This document shows positions 46,201 through 56,983 of a stretch of 64,000 nt of DNA, one piece after another; within the stretch, counting starts at the first letter, position 1, and every line of letters starts with the position of its first letter. The stretch comes from Agrostemma githago. Taxonomy: Eukaryota > Streptophyta > Magnoliopsida > Caryophyllales > Caryophyllaceae. The notes beneath the pieces are model-generated. The model worked only from the letters and a program-made list of their open reading frames with translations, was not told the origin of the DNA and did not search any database. Location: assembly GCA_958450325.1 (NCBI GenBank), contig OY288241.1:44343978-44407977 (forward strand), in the 5' to 3' direction. The position numbers were made by a program, and so were the translations under genes.

Positions 46201-49070
46201 AGAATGTGGAGTTGTAGGCACCCACATTTGGCCATTAGGTGTCTATGGCAGTTTCCGACAAACACCCGATGATGATCGGACGCAAACATGTTTTAACATA
46301 CTCGAAAATGGGCTCGAAATCATTGGCATTTGGCTTGAAATTTTTACGGAGTACAAATCTCACAAAACAGACCTCAAATTCAGGCCAGTGGGTCATTTCG
46401 AGTCAAATAAGACTAATTTGGGTCAAATCTGACACCAGGGGCAAAACCGTCTTTTAGCGACCGAGTCAAAACCCGGTCAAAGATATTTTCGAGACACATA
46501 AACCAGCCGTGTCATCCCATGAGTCCGGTTTGAGCTCAAACACTACAAAAATCAGCCTCAAAAAATATTAAACAAATCCGTTAAAAGGTAGAATTCGATC
46601 CCCAGTAGGATTCCCGACCGAGCACTCCACCGAGCACAAGGAGTACTCGGCTGAGTACCCCAATACCAGCCAAATTCCGTGACTTCCCCACCAAGCAACG
46701 GAAGTCACGTTCCTCTCAAATTGCTTACTTTTCCTATCCTTAGACGGAATCCCACCTCATCCCGACCGGTGACTTTCTTCCTTTGCAAGTTAGTCATCTC
46801 CTATAAATAGGACCCTCCCGTCAACACAATTCAACACATTGAATTCCCGACATCTACAATTCATAACACACCGACATTCTATAGCAACAATAGCATTAAG
46901 TAACCGATACTTAAACCCGAGACTACGCCGCCTAGACCCGAAGGAACCGGCCCCCTTAACCCGACACCCTACACGTCCCATACCACCTTAACTCACCTAC
47001 ATTATCTCGACACTCCCGTGTCTAAGCCACATTCCGACGAGCCCCGTTCCGAGTAAACAAAGCATGTAGGTTGAGGGTGTAAAATCAAACCCGATTTTTC
47101 CTTTCTCTCTTCTCTTCTCTTATTCTCGTTTTTTTCTCTTCGTCGTCGGTCCGTCTTATTTTATGGGTCGTCATCGTCACCTCTTCTATTTTTTATAATA
47201 TCGATACTACAAACTGTTTTTATACAAAACAATGTTCTTAAAATACGATATCGACTCTATAGTCGAATATCGTAACAAAAAAAAGAACTAAATCAATCTC
47301 GTTGATGCTAAAAAAATCGTCTTTTGTTCTTAAACATAATATAACGATTTTGACGCGGAGAGAATCGACATCTTTTCATCCGATTTGTTTTTCTTTTCAA
47401 AAAGATTTTCTAAAAAACGTTTTCTTTCTAAAAAAAACTATTCCGAATATTTGATATCGATTTCATAATCGAATATTGAATACAACGAATGTCGCTAAAT
47501 TAAATCGAGTATAAATCATGCAATATTTGTACGCGATTTAATAAAGCAATAAATTTTCTAAAAAACCGATTTCGAAAACAGCTCGGGACGCGAGCCGCGT
47601 GCATCCCGGGCGAGTCACCGTCTCGCGCAAGTCGCGCTCTTCCCGAGCGACTCGCGTGACCTCCTGAAAACGCGACGTAAATCAATTTTGTTCTAATTTT
47701 GCGAATATCGTTTCTTTAACGAAACACCGTTTTTTTCGACATATCTTTTTCCTGACCTCGGTCAACACGTGTTAATCCATCACGTGTCATAAACCTTTTC
47801 GAAATCATGCATATTATTGTATTTACATCTCTTATTCGATTTATAACCCGTTACTAACTTGTTTGTTCATGTTTGTAGCAATTTCTTTTTATTATTTGTT
47901 TTATTATACTAAAAAGAACTTCGCATGCTAAGACAACTTTGACGTTAATTTTAGATGCATTAAACCGACTTAGCAACCCATTCAATTCTCGCATGTCTAG
48001 GGAAAACAATGTTTGCATATCATTTCATCGTTCAACTAACACGCGTATTCGAGAGTCAAACGATATCTTAGTAGATGCCGCTATGTGCGGGCGGGGTTGG
48101 GTGTTCTTTGTGAACTTCCCAACACGTACCCTCACCCCTTACTCAGAACCATGGTTTCCGGATGTCCGAATCCATTGGCACACGAGAGTCATTCAATACA
48201 CGATATCCGATAATGTCGGTATTGGTATCAAATGCAAAGGGCCGAACCCAATAAACTCTGACATCGGAAATGGACCGTATTTTGTACACGGCCCACTACG
48301 ACATAGAGTGGGTTCGAACAGGCCCGAACTCCCACAAAGTTCGATGGCGACTCCAACTTCGATTTAAATTTCAATTCGACCCATCTCATATACAGATTCA
48401 TTCGCCTCCCCAAACCCGCGCGTGGCCGCGTCGGGGTGGACCTATGTCATGTCCACAAGAGTATGAAGAGTTTGGTCAATTCATCACAATAAATAAGAAA
48501 AAATAAAATATCTAAGGCTTAATTTATTTGTAAAATAAAATGTATAAAAAGTGGTAGCGTAAAAATGTGACATGGGTGTGTCACGGTCCAAAACATGGGG
48601 AAGAGATCCCAAATAATTTGTAAGTTGATAAAAAGAAAAATCGTAAAATAATTATTAAAGGTATTTCGAAATAGTTCGAGTAAACCGCACATTGAAAATA
48701 ATTATTTACGAAACTTCGTAATAAAATCATTAAAGGTCAAATATTCTTAAATAAAAATATTTCTTAGTTGGAAATATCATATAAACGTGTTTTGATATTT
48801 TTAGGAAAAATAAATAACTTAATTCCAAGCTTAAAATGTTAGTTTGTAGAAAAATATAACTCCACGCGCAAAAAATAAATAGTTTACAATGAAAATCAAA
48901 TAAATAGGTTTAAAAGAATTAAAATCTTTTAAAATAAAAATAAATATTATTTGACTCGAAAATAAAAATAAGGCTTGGAAAATGATGAAATAGAAGGCCG
49001 AAACGTGATAGAGTTATGACGACGTCATAACGGAAAATATAAAAGCGTTTGGAAAATAGCGGGTGTTACA
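43296..49070 (-). mobile_element. Family E solo LTR, long form, with a nested solo LTR
   Basis: On the minus strand it runs TGTAACACCCGC...GGGGATTACA. It is flanked by the perfect duplication TAGGG (43291-43295 and 49071-49075), across which the Copia sequence rejoins. Net of the nested LTR (46213-48457) it is about 3.5 kb of very AT-rich non-coding sequence. There is no primer site, polypurine tract or second LTR. Both ends match the short LTR at 31917-32436. Confidence 0.88.
46213..48457 (+). mobile_element. LARD-family solo LTR, opposite orientation
   Basis: Starts TGTAGGCACCC and ends ATGTCCACA. It is the reverse complement of the LARD LTRs at 1793-4103 and 8285-10574 but clearly diverged. 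The flanks GGAGT (46208-46212) and AGAGT (48458-48462) form a target duplication with one mismatch. It is nested inside the family E LTR. The GC-rich, GCGACTCGC-containing block recurs near 47580-47660. Confidence 0.88.
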
Positions 49071-49075
49071 TAGGG

Positions 49076-49286
49076 TCATTTTGTTTTCCTCTTATCTAAG
49101 CTCTTAGTATAGCACACAAGAGCATATGATGTTTGGATTATGCTAATGATGTCTGGATTATGCTATCACATTTGTGGTTTATGCTTGAATTATCTCTTAT
49201 GAATCGTACTTTAACTATGCTCTTGTGTTCTGTGTTCAGTTTGGTATTCTCCCAGTCCCTTTTCGATGATGTCAAGAGGGGAAAGT
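49076..49286 (+). other. Copia 3' untranslated region and polypurine tract
   Basis: Continues the Copia sequence after the TAGGG site. CTAAGCTCTTAGTATAG repeats a motif seen at 43272-43288 on the other side. GATGTCAAGAGGGGAAAG at 49267-49285 is the polypurine tract before the LTR. Confidence 0.65.
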
Positions 49287-49984
49287 TGTTAGAACTTCGG
49301 GACTCAGGAGGCACCATCATGATCGAAATCTACAAGAAACGTATAATCGCAACAACGAAAATAAAAAGTAACTTGGATATCTATGTAGAATCGTGAACGG
49401 AATCACTTTCCTTCAAGAATAATCGACCCTATAGTGTCCCGGGTTACACGATTTCCTTGTGGGATAAGACTACAAGAATCACACTCTAATTCCGACACTT
49501 AGAATTTCGAGCAAAACTCATGGAGAATGAGAGTATTTCTCTACAAAGAAGATGAGAGAAAGAATGAAATGGAGTTTTTCAATCTTTTCTCACACATACT
49601 ATGTCCGTAAGAAATGATCAAGTATATCAATATATTCCAAACCCTCATCCTATTCCTACGTAATGCATGACTAATACAAGTCAAAAAAACTGCATTGTCA
49701 AACACGTAAGAAACGGTTAAAGAAGATAAGAATGAACACACATAACCACTACACTACTCCGCTATGTGTACCACGAACGGGGCTGACCCCAGGATCCCGG
49801 GAATTTACGGAACGCAAATAACCCACTCACTTGATCATTTATACAAACCGCAAACTCATTTTAGGCTTAGACAAGTGTGCACTCCGCACTTTCGACTCGT
49901 CATATAGCTAAACCGAGTTCACCCTTCTTTGTAACTAAACCCCGACTACACCAAATGAAACGTGATTAACTCAAATCACCAACA
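49287..49984 (+). repeat. SIRE-like Copia 3' LTR
   Basis: Begins TGTTAGAAC after the polypurine tract and ends CACCAACA (698 bp), followed by the 3' interior of a second Copia element. The mate LTR is outside the window, so the right border is provisional. Confidence 0.65.
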
Positions 49985-50867
49985 GAAGTAGGGGTCCAGG
50001 ACAACAGTGTCATTTTCTATAAGTTACTCAATTCTAAACAATACTTTTTTAACTTACTCCTTGACTCGGGTTTATACAAAAATGCCTTAAACCCATAGAA
50101 ACATTGATAGGGTGACTTGACATAATCAAAAAGGGAGAAATTGTTAAACTTATAGTTTTCGTGTTTATTACTTATTTTGATTATGTCAAGATTTATCAAA
50201 AATATTACTTGGTAGTTTGCGTGATGTGCTTTCAGCTTCAAAAGAAATCAAGGATAAAGGGCGTGATTCAAACAAGACTCAAAAAGAAGAAATCAAGGAA
50301 CAAAGTCTAGGACTATAAATGTAAAGGGAATAAAGAAACTATATGAGCAACAAGATTAATATAACCATTGCCAAAGTTATATTAACCTCACGATACTCAC
50401 GATATGCAAAAACTCAAGACTTATTCACAAAAAAATCTATTCGAGTGTCAAAAGATTGTTATTTGAAAATATTTTGTGAGACTAAAATATGAGGGAGTCC
50501 GACTTAGGAAAGAATCAAGATAAGCATATAAGTATCCGCGAATAAATGATTCTCATAAATATCTTATATGAATAAGATATTAGATAATCTTTATAAAAGG
50601 AAACTTAGATATGTAGTTGATGTAACAAGACCACATACAACGAATCTTGCAAGTTACTATTAAATAAATATATTAAGTATCCACATGAAAATGATTCTCA
50701 AAATATCTTATGTTATAAGTTACTATAAGAAATTCACCAAATGTAAGAAAACTTAAGATTACATGCTTATAGTAATATTCTCGTTGTCATATGGGATATA
50801 TGAAATAATTTCTTACTTAGTTCCAAAATAAACTGAACTTAGAGAAACCCTAGTGAGAGAAACGAAG

Positions 50868-52163
50868 ATGACTGGCAGCCACCGTGACATCATGGTCTGG
50901 GCGTCTCAATCTAGGTCGTCGTTGTTAAACAACATCACTAGGAGGAAAACTAATCGCAATAACATGGAGAAGGAGAAAGGGCAGATTGGTGAAACTTTGT
51001 TACGTAACAAACCTGATGTGGATACTGTGCTCAAAGAAAAAACCATGCAGGAGTTAATGGGAATTCCCCCATATACTCTAGAAGATGATGATATGGTTTC
51101 TGCAACTTCTTCGGACGTAAGTTTGGATCAAAAACATCAAAATGAAGATGGAAGGGATTGGTTTCAGGTCCAGGGAGGCAAAGCGATAGCGATTCATAAT
51201 GATCATGACGAATTACTGCAGATTACTGAAGATGATGTGCGTGATGAGATTCAGTACTGGGAGAATGCTGTGTATGGTTTCATAATAGGCGCTAATCCGT
51301 ATTGGCAGGCGGTGGAGGGTTTTCTTAAGCGTATTTGGAAAAACCACGTTATGGACAAGATTTCTTTTCTTCCTAATGGGGTTTTTCTGGTACGATTTCA
51401 AACTGCAGATATGCGTGATTTAGTTTTGAATGCTGGAGTCTATATGTTCGATAATAAACCACTAGTCCTTAAAGCCTGGAAACCGGACATCGATCTAGAA
51501 AAGGAGGACATTAAGGTAATGCCTATATGGGCTCGTTTTCATAATTTACCTTTGAAATGCTGGGGTTTAGGACTACCTAAGATTGCTGGACTGATTGGGA
51601 AATTCTTGAAAAAGGATGATGCAACTGAACAGAAGACAAGGCTGGGGTATGCGAGGGTGCTAATTGAGGTTTCAGTAGACCAACAGTTTCCAAAAAAGAT
51701 ATCGTTTAAGGATGAGAAAGGCTCCATCGTGGAAATCCCGGTTACGTATGATTGGAAGCCTACTACGTGTTTGGTGTGTAGGAAAATGGGGCATGAAAAA
51801 GAAGAATGTCGGGGGAGAAACATATCAAAAGACCAGGTAATCAAAAAGGTTTGGAGGCCGGTTAAAAATCAGGATAAACCTGAACCAGTTACTAGCCAAG
51901 ATGAGACTCAGAAAACTCGCGTAGAGAGTGGGAAGATGCCTAATACAGTGACAAGGGGGATATCAGATCATATATCTGATATTGAATCTCCTGCACGGAT
52001 CATCTCCTATGTGGATATAGGGGACGGAAACAATAGAAATGGCAAAAGGACAATTGAGGAAGGGAGTCCAAAAAGTAAAAGTCCTTCATACCTAGATAAA
52101 TTGCTTGACACCACTACTGTTGGTGTGAAGCAAGTTGGCAACAAACCTCTCATCCTATCTTAA
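50868..52163 (+). CDS. LINE ORF1 protein (DUF4283-type, CCHC zinc knuckle)
   Basis: 431 codons from ATG 50868 (the frame extends five codons upstream without an ATG) to TAA 52161-52163, with no internal stop. The middle (WENAVYGFIIGANPYWQAVEG to VMPIWARFHNLPLKCWG) matches the DUF4283 domain of plant LINE nucleic-acid-binding proteins. A CCHC knuckle, CLVCRKMGHEKEEC, follows about 300 residues in. The C-terminal 120 residues are polar and low in order. By family knowledge it would coat LINE RNA. Its TAA overlaps the ORF2 start in TAATG. Of the retroelement frames in the window, only this one is intact. Confidence 0.88.
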   Translation: MTGSHRDIMVWASQSRSSLLNNITRRKTNRNNMEKEKGQIGETLLRNKPDVDTVLKEKTMQELMGIPPYTLEDDDMVSATSSDVSLDQKHQNEDGRDWFQVQGGKAIAIHNDHDELLQITEDDVRDEIQYWENAVYGFIIGANPYWQAVEGFLKRIWKNHVMDKISFLPNGVFLVRFQTADMRDLVLNAGVYMFDNKPLVLKAWKPDIDLEKEDIKVMPIWARFHNLPLKCWGLGLPKIAGLIGKFLKKDDATEQKTRLGYARVLIEVSVDQQFPKKISFKDEKGSIVEIPVTYDWKPTTCLVCRKMGHEKEECRGRNISKDQVIKKVWRPVKNQDKPEPVTSQDETQKTRVESGKMPNTVTRGISDHISDIESPARIISYVDIGDGNNRNGKRTIEEGSPKSKSPSYLDKLLDTTTVGVKQVGNKPLILS

Positions 52164-55100
52164 TGAATATTGGGTTTTGGAATGTGAGAGGGATGAATAG
52201 GAGGAAGAAACAAGAGGAAGTGGCTACATTTATGAAGAGTAATAAGTTAGGAATTTTTGGCATTCTTGAAACTAAAATAAAGCCTACTAAACAGAATAAA
52301 GCCATGAATAATGTTTTCAAGGATTGGTGTATCACTACTAATAGCCATATACACTCTGGAGGTCGTGTGTGGGTATTATGGGATCCTCAAATTTGCGATG
52401 TAAATATCAGGATGTACACTGATCAGCTAATTCACTGCACTATTGTTGAAATCCAGAAGGGGAGACAGTTTGAAGTTACGTTTATTTATGCTTTTAACAG
52501 ACTGGAGGAAATAGTTCCGTTGTGGGAGGATTTAAGAAAGTTACATTTGGGTATTCAGGGAGCGTGGTGGATGGGCGGTGATTTCAATTGCGTCCTATCT
52601 CCTGATGAACGTTTAGGGGGGGATTTAATTGGAATGTTGCTCAACCATTTCAATTTTGCATTGATCAGTTAGGAATGGTGGATTGTCCAGCTCGAGGTGC
52701 TTAATATACCTGGACAAACAAGCAACCCCCGGAGTCTCGAGTCTACAGTAGATTAGATAGAGCGATGGCAAATCAGGAATGGTTGGATTTGTTTGATGGA
52801 TATTGTGCTAATTTCATGCCAGAAGGCTTATTCGATCATAATCCTTGTTTCATTTCTGCTATTCCAGTGCAGCAAAGGGGCAAAAGATCTTTCAAGTATT
52901 TTAATATGTGGAGTCAAGATAAGGAATTTACTGAAATAGTAAGAAACTCTTGGCAAAAACCTATAGATGGTACTCTGATGTACCAGTTTGCAGTGAAGCT
53001 ACGAAGACTCAAATTTCCTCTGAAAGAATTGAACAACAACAATTTCCATGCAATTGATAAAAGAGCGGATATTGCACATGTGAAATTATTGGACAGCCAG
53101 AAGAGTTTGCGTGAAGATCCTACGAACCATAATTTGATATTGGCTGAGATGCAGGCTGCAGAACAGTTTAGGGACCTTGACAGGGCGCAGTGTAGCTTCT
53201 TAAGTCAAAAAGCTAAAGAACATTGGATTAAAGAAGGGGACTCTAATACAGCCTTTTTTCATGGGTCTCTTAAGTCAAGAAGAATGCGTAATGGAGTTTC
53301 GATGATTGAAGATAGAGAAGGTAAGGAATGTAACACCACTGAGGACATTCAAAATGCTTTCCTTTCCTACTACCAGATTCTAATTGGGAGCAGGACAGTT
53401 TCCTCGCCTGTTTCTAACAAGGTTATGCAGATGGGGCCGATGTGCAGAGATGAACATCATACTATTTTACAGGAGCAGGTCACTGATGATGAAATCAAAA
53501 AAGTCCTCTTTAGTATTCCGAATGATAAAGCTCCAGGCCCGGATGGGTATACCAGCCAATTTTTCAAGGATGCTTGGTCAGTTGTTGGGGAGGATTTCTG
53601 TGCCGCCATTAAAGATTTTTTCCTCTCAGGAAAGCTTCTCAAACAACTGAATACCACGAATTTGGTCCTCATTCCAAAAGTTGATCGTCCTAAATCAGTT
53701 CTTCAGTTCCGACCTATAGCGTGTTGCAATACTTTATACAAATGCATCTCAAAGATTTTGTGTAACAGATTGGCTAAGGTTCTTCCGAATATCATATCCC
53801 CGGTCCAAGGTGGTTTTATTAGGGGAAGAAGTATAGTGAAAAATATCCTCATTTGCCAAGACTTGGTTCGGTTATACTCTAGGAAGGTTGTGTCACCTCG
53901 ATGCTTGATCAAAATGGATATGCAAAAGGCATATGACACTTTGGAGTGGGATTTCCTTAAACAAATGCTGGAACACCTTAATTTTCCTCAGGATTTCCGC
54001 AATCTTCTTTTTCAATGCGTGCATACAGCATCTTTTTCATTAAGTATTAATGGAGATTCTTTTGGCTTTTTCCATGGTAAGAGAGGATTGAGACAAGGGG
54101 ATCCTCTTTCTCCCCTTTTATTTACTATATGCATGGAATACTTGACGAGATTGCTCCAATACACTACCTCTAATGAGAAGTTTAGCTACCACCCGATGTG
54201 TAAGCCTATGAAACTGACCAGTCTGATGTTTACCGATGATCTTTTACTATTTAGTAAAGGAGATACTCAGTCTATGATGGTCCTGTTACGCACTTTTGCT
54301 ACGTTTTCAGCAGCCTCGGGTCTAAAACTCCGTCCAGGTAAGACTCACATTTATTTCAATGGAGTCAAGTCTGCTGACAAGCACGATATACTGGCTGTTT
54401 CAGGTTGTGCTAAGGGCAATCTGCCATTTAAATATTTGGGTGTTCCCATTAAGAGTTCCCGACTTGCGATCATAGATTGCTTGCCATTGATTGATTCAGT
54501 CACCAAGCGAATCAGGACAATTGGAGCGAGGAAGCTGTCCTACATGGGAAGACTGATACTAGTCCAGTCTGTTTTCAGTACGCTGCACCAGTATTGGGCG
54601 AGTATTTTCCTCATACCCAGTGGAGTTATTAAATAAATTGAAGACATCTGCCGCAATTTCCTCTGGGAGGGAGGAACTTGTTACACTAGAGCCCCACTAG
54701 TGTCGTGGGAGAAGGTTTGTGTACCTTATGAAGAGGGCGGACTGAACCTAAGACAGAACTGTCATTGGAATAAGGCAGCAATTGGGAAAATGACGTGGTG
54801 GATTCTTAATCATCCTGATAAATTATGGGTGCAATGGGTGAACTCAGTATATTTAAAGGGAGAACAATGGTTGAACTACAGTCCTACAATGAATTCAACC
54901 TGGGGTTGGAGAAAGATAGGTCAGGCTAAAGATGTGTTCAAAGAAGGATACAATCGAGGGGAGTGGCATAATCAGTGTCATTATACAGTTGCTAGAGGGT
55001 ATAATTGGTCTCGATTAAAGCGGGAGAAAGTGGACTGGGCACGTCTGGTATTGAATAAGTGGTCGATTCCTAAGCATAGGTTCGTTGCTTGGTTGTATCA

Positions 55101-55536
55101 CCAGGGAGCGTTAAGAACTCGAGATAAGCTGCATAAAATTCAGATTATAGATGATGCGGACTGTTGCTTGTGTGCGAATACAGTGGAAACAGCAGCTCAC
55201 TTGTTTTGTCAATGTGAATACAGTAAGACTATACTACTGAATGTTGAAAAATGGGTTGAATGCCGAATGCAAGTGACGCTGAATGTTAACTGGAGACTAC
55301 AGATAAGGGGATCGAAAATGAAAAGAGGAATAGTGAACGGGGTGATCAATGCGTGTGTATATCACATATGGATGCAGCGAAATCAAAGTAGATTGGAATA
55401 TATGATTACGAGACCTGATATCCTCAATGAAAGGATTAGAAAAGAACTCCAATTGTATTTCCGAGGAATTAGGAAAGGGAAATTAAGCACGAGGGACTCT
55501 GAATATGTAACTAGAATCATAGCATATTGTATATGA
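52163..55536 (+). pseudogene. LINE ORF2: endonuclease-RT-zf-RVT, one frameshift and two stops
   Basis: Starts at ATG 52163 inside TAATG. The endonuclease has MNIGFWNVRGM, an LETKIK glutamate and WWMGGDFNCVLSPDERLGG. A run of seven G at 52616-52622 shifts the frame. The other frame continues with FCIDQLGMVDCPARGA, a TAA at 52702, YTWTNKQ, and FDHNPC with the catalytic D and H. RT follows from 53300 (DKAPGPDGY, MDMQKAYDTLEW, GLRQGDPLSPLLF, FTDDLLLF, all catalytic aspartates kept). A TAA at 54634 interrupts the same frame. The C-terminal zf-RVT block (IPKHRFVAWLYHQGALRTRDKL, CCLC...H...C) ends at 55536. Three small lesions only, so it decayed recently. Confidence 0.88.
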
Positions 55537-56630
55537 TTTTTTGATTTATCTATATACTTACCTTTTAACAAAAAAAAAATCTTTAATATTTCTTTCCATC
55601 TTTTCTTCATTTTCATATATAGGAGTGATCTTCTTCACTAAAAACATGACTTACACTCACTTTACAAATTCATTCAACATTTTATAGAAAAAGTTTTTTT
55701 TGCAAAAGTTTTTTTTTTTTTATTGATTTTTACAAAAGTTTTGATTAAGCTTTGGCTAACTAAATCGTGTTTTATTGTTATACCTTAAAGTCATATAGTT
55801 TCATTATTTTCTCTAGACAATTGAATTGTAATCTCGTTTGAGAAAATTTTGTAAACTAGGCGTCTAGTGAAAGTATACGAGTCGAGTAGTGGTTATACTC
55901 AAACGAATGACTAACCTCGTTCACACGTCGAACACTTTACATCGTTCAAACTCCGAGTGCTTCAGATCCCTCCAAAGAAGGCTTAACATCCTTCATCACT
56001 GTGGGCTTAACATCCCACAACCTGAGAGCTTAACATCTCTCAACCGAGTACTTCACATCACTCACACAATCACAATTAGAGTTAGTTGTGAAAGCATTTA
56101 TTTGTAAGCTAATCCGAAGTAGGTGCTCTTACATATAAATAAAGACATCGGTGGAGGTAGGCTTTTCAATTGGACCGAACCACGTTAAAACCGCTCGTGT
56201 TATTTACTTTTACGCTTTAAATATTCTTGCTATTTCCTATAATTATACTTCTTAGTAGCAAGTATAATAGCAAATATAGTGTTGCTTCGTTTATTTAGCC
56301 ATATTCAATACGTATCATTATACTAGAACTTTCATAGTAAGTTTCAAGTATAACACGTCATTAAAATTGAAAAAGAAAGGCATACTCTATTCACACTCAT
56401 CTAGAGTATTTATAGGATCGCTAGACTTTACAATGGATTTTAAAGTCAATTTTCACAAATATATTTTGATTGAAAAGTTACACTAAAACTTTTTACAAAG
56501 AAAGCTTTAATATAAGTATACATTTCAATATATTTAGCTATATATTTTTTGAGAGATTGAAAAGAAAAGTGTATCGAAAAGTAAGAATAACAACTAAAAC
56601 GTAGGGAGTAAATCCCAACACAATAAGCTA

Positions 56631-56700
56631 CTCCTTCCATCTCATTCACTTGTTTGCCTTTTACATTCAAATGTACGAGAAAGAGGGACTACATGATTGC
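56631..56700 (+). mobile_element. Fragment resembling a Stowaway MITE end
   Basis: CTCCTTCCATCTCATTCACTTG, preceded by TA, resembles the CTCCCTCCGTCYC end of Stowaway (Tc1/Mariner) MITEs. The opposite inverted end was not found nearby, so it is at best a truncated copy. Confidence 0.4.
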
Positions 56701-56884
56701 TCGAGCATGATATAAGTATGGATTGATTATCAAACAATTTTTAAATGTGACACTTTACAGCTTTCGTAACATCATTACAAATTTAGAGCAACAAACTGTT
56801 GCATTGCTCTCTTCAGGTCAACTGTGATAACATTACAAATACCCTGACAACAAAATTTAGAATTCCCGTGCTAACTAACATTTA

Positions 56885-56975
56885 CTTTCTAAGAGACTTT
56901 TTTGGGTATCGTGGGGTCAGAATCGAACGCCCAACCTTGGAACGACTCTTACTCTCCTGAGGGAAGCTAAATTGT
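56885..56975 (-). mobile_element. tRNA-like SINE remnant next to the gene's stop codon
   Basis: On the minus strand GCGTTCGATTC (56920-56930) contains a perfect Pol III B box. A weak A-box-like TTAGCTTCCCTCAGGAG lies about 20-30 bases upstream. The spacing is short and no tail or target duplication was recognised. Confidence 0.35.
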
Positions 56976-56983
56976 AGAGCATA

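Larger units (their letters stand above)
38392..49984 (+). mobile_element. SIRE-like Ty1/Copia element, 3' half, interrupted by a solo LTR
   Basis: Starts inside integrase at the family A junction. It continues through RT and RNase H, a spacer and an extra (env-like) frame. It is interrupted at 43296-49070 by a family E solo LTR, then ends with a polypurine tract (49271-49285) and an LTR (49287-49984). An additional frame downstream of RNase H is characteristic of the SIRE/Maximus lineage of plant Copia. Its LTR end abuts the 3' end of another Copia element at 49985. Confidence 0.82.
50830..55579 (+). mobile_element. L1-type LINE, near full length, with short poly(A)
   Basis: Two reading frames: ORF1 with a CCHC knuckle, and ORF2 with endonuclease, RT and zf-RVT regions. 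They are followed by a short A tract at 55570-55579. There is no RNase H domain, as in many plant L1 elements. The 5' border is approximate. A candidate target duplication (AATAATTTCTT near 50798 versus AATATTTCTT near 55585) is imperfect and not relied on. Confidence 0.88.
49985..56355 (+). mobile_element. Older Copia element: 3' end plus LTR, interrupted by a LINE
   Basis: 49985-50140 is the 3' interior and ends in AATCAAAAAGGGAGAAA, a SIRE-type polypurine tract. The LTR begins TGTTAAACT at 50142, is interrupted by the LINE at about 50830-55579, and continues to about 56355 (AAGTATAACA). The right half includes GGACCGAACCACGTTAAAACC, common near the end of plant Copia LTRs. The right border is inferred from TGTTA...TAACA ends only. 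Confidence 0.6.
56356..56983. other. Intergenic region and 3' flank of the YLPM1-like gene
   Basis: AT-rich. It holds a Stowaway-like fragment (56631-56700) and a tRNA-like SINE remnant (56885-56975) immediately beyond the stop codon of the minus-strand gene. The 3' UTR must lie here but its end is not identifiable. Confidence 0.5.

Noticed and set aside
50795..55595. Target duplication of the LINE
   Set aside because: The best candidate (AATAATTTCTT versus AATATTTCTT) is imperfect, AT-rich and not exactly at the expected borders.
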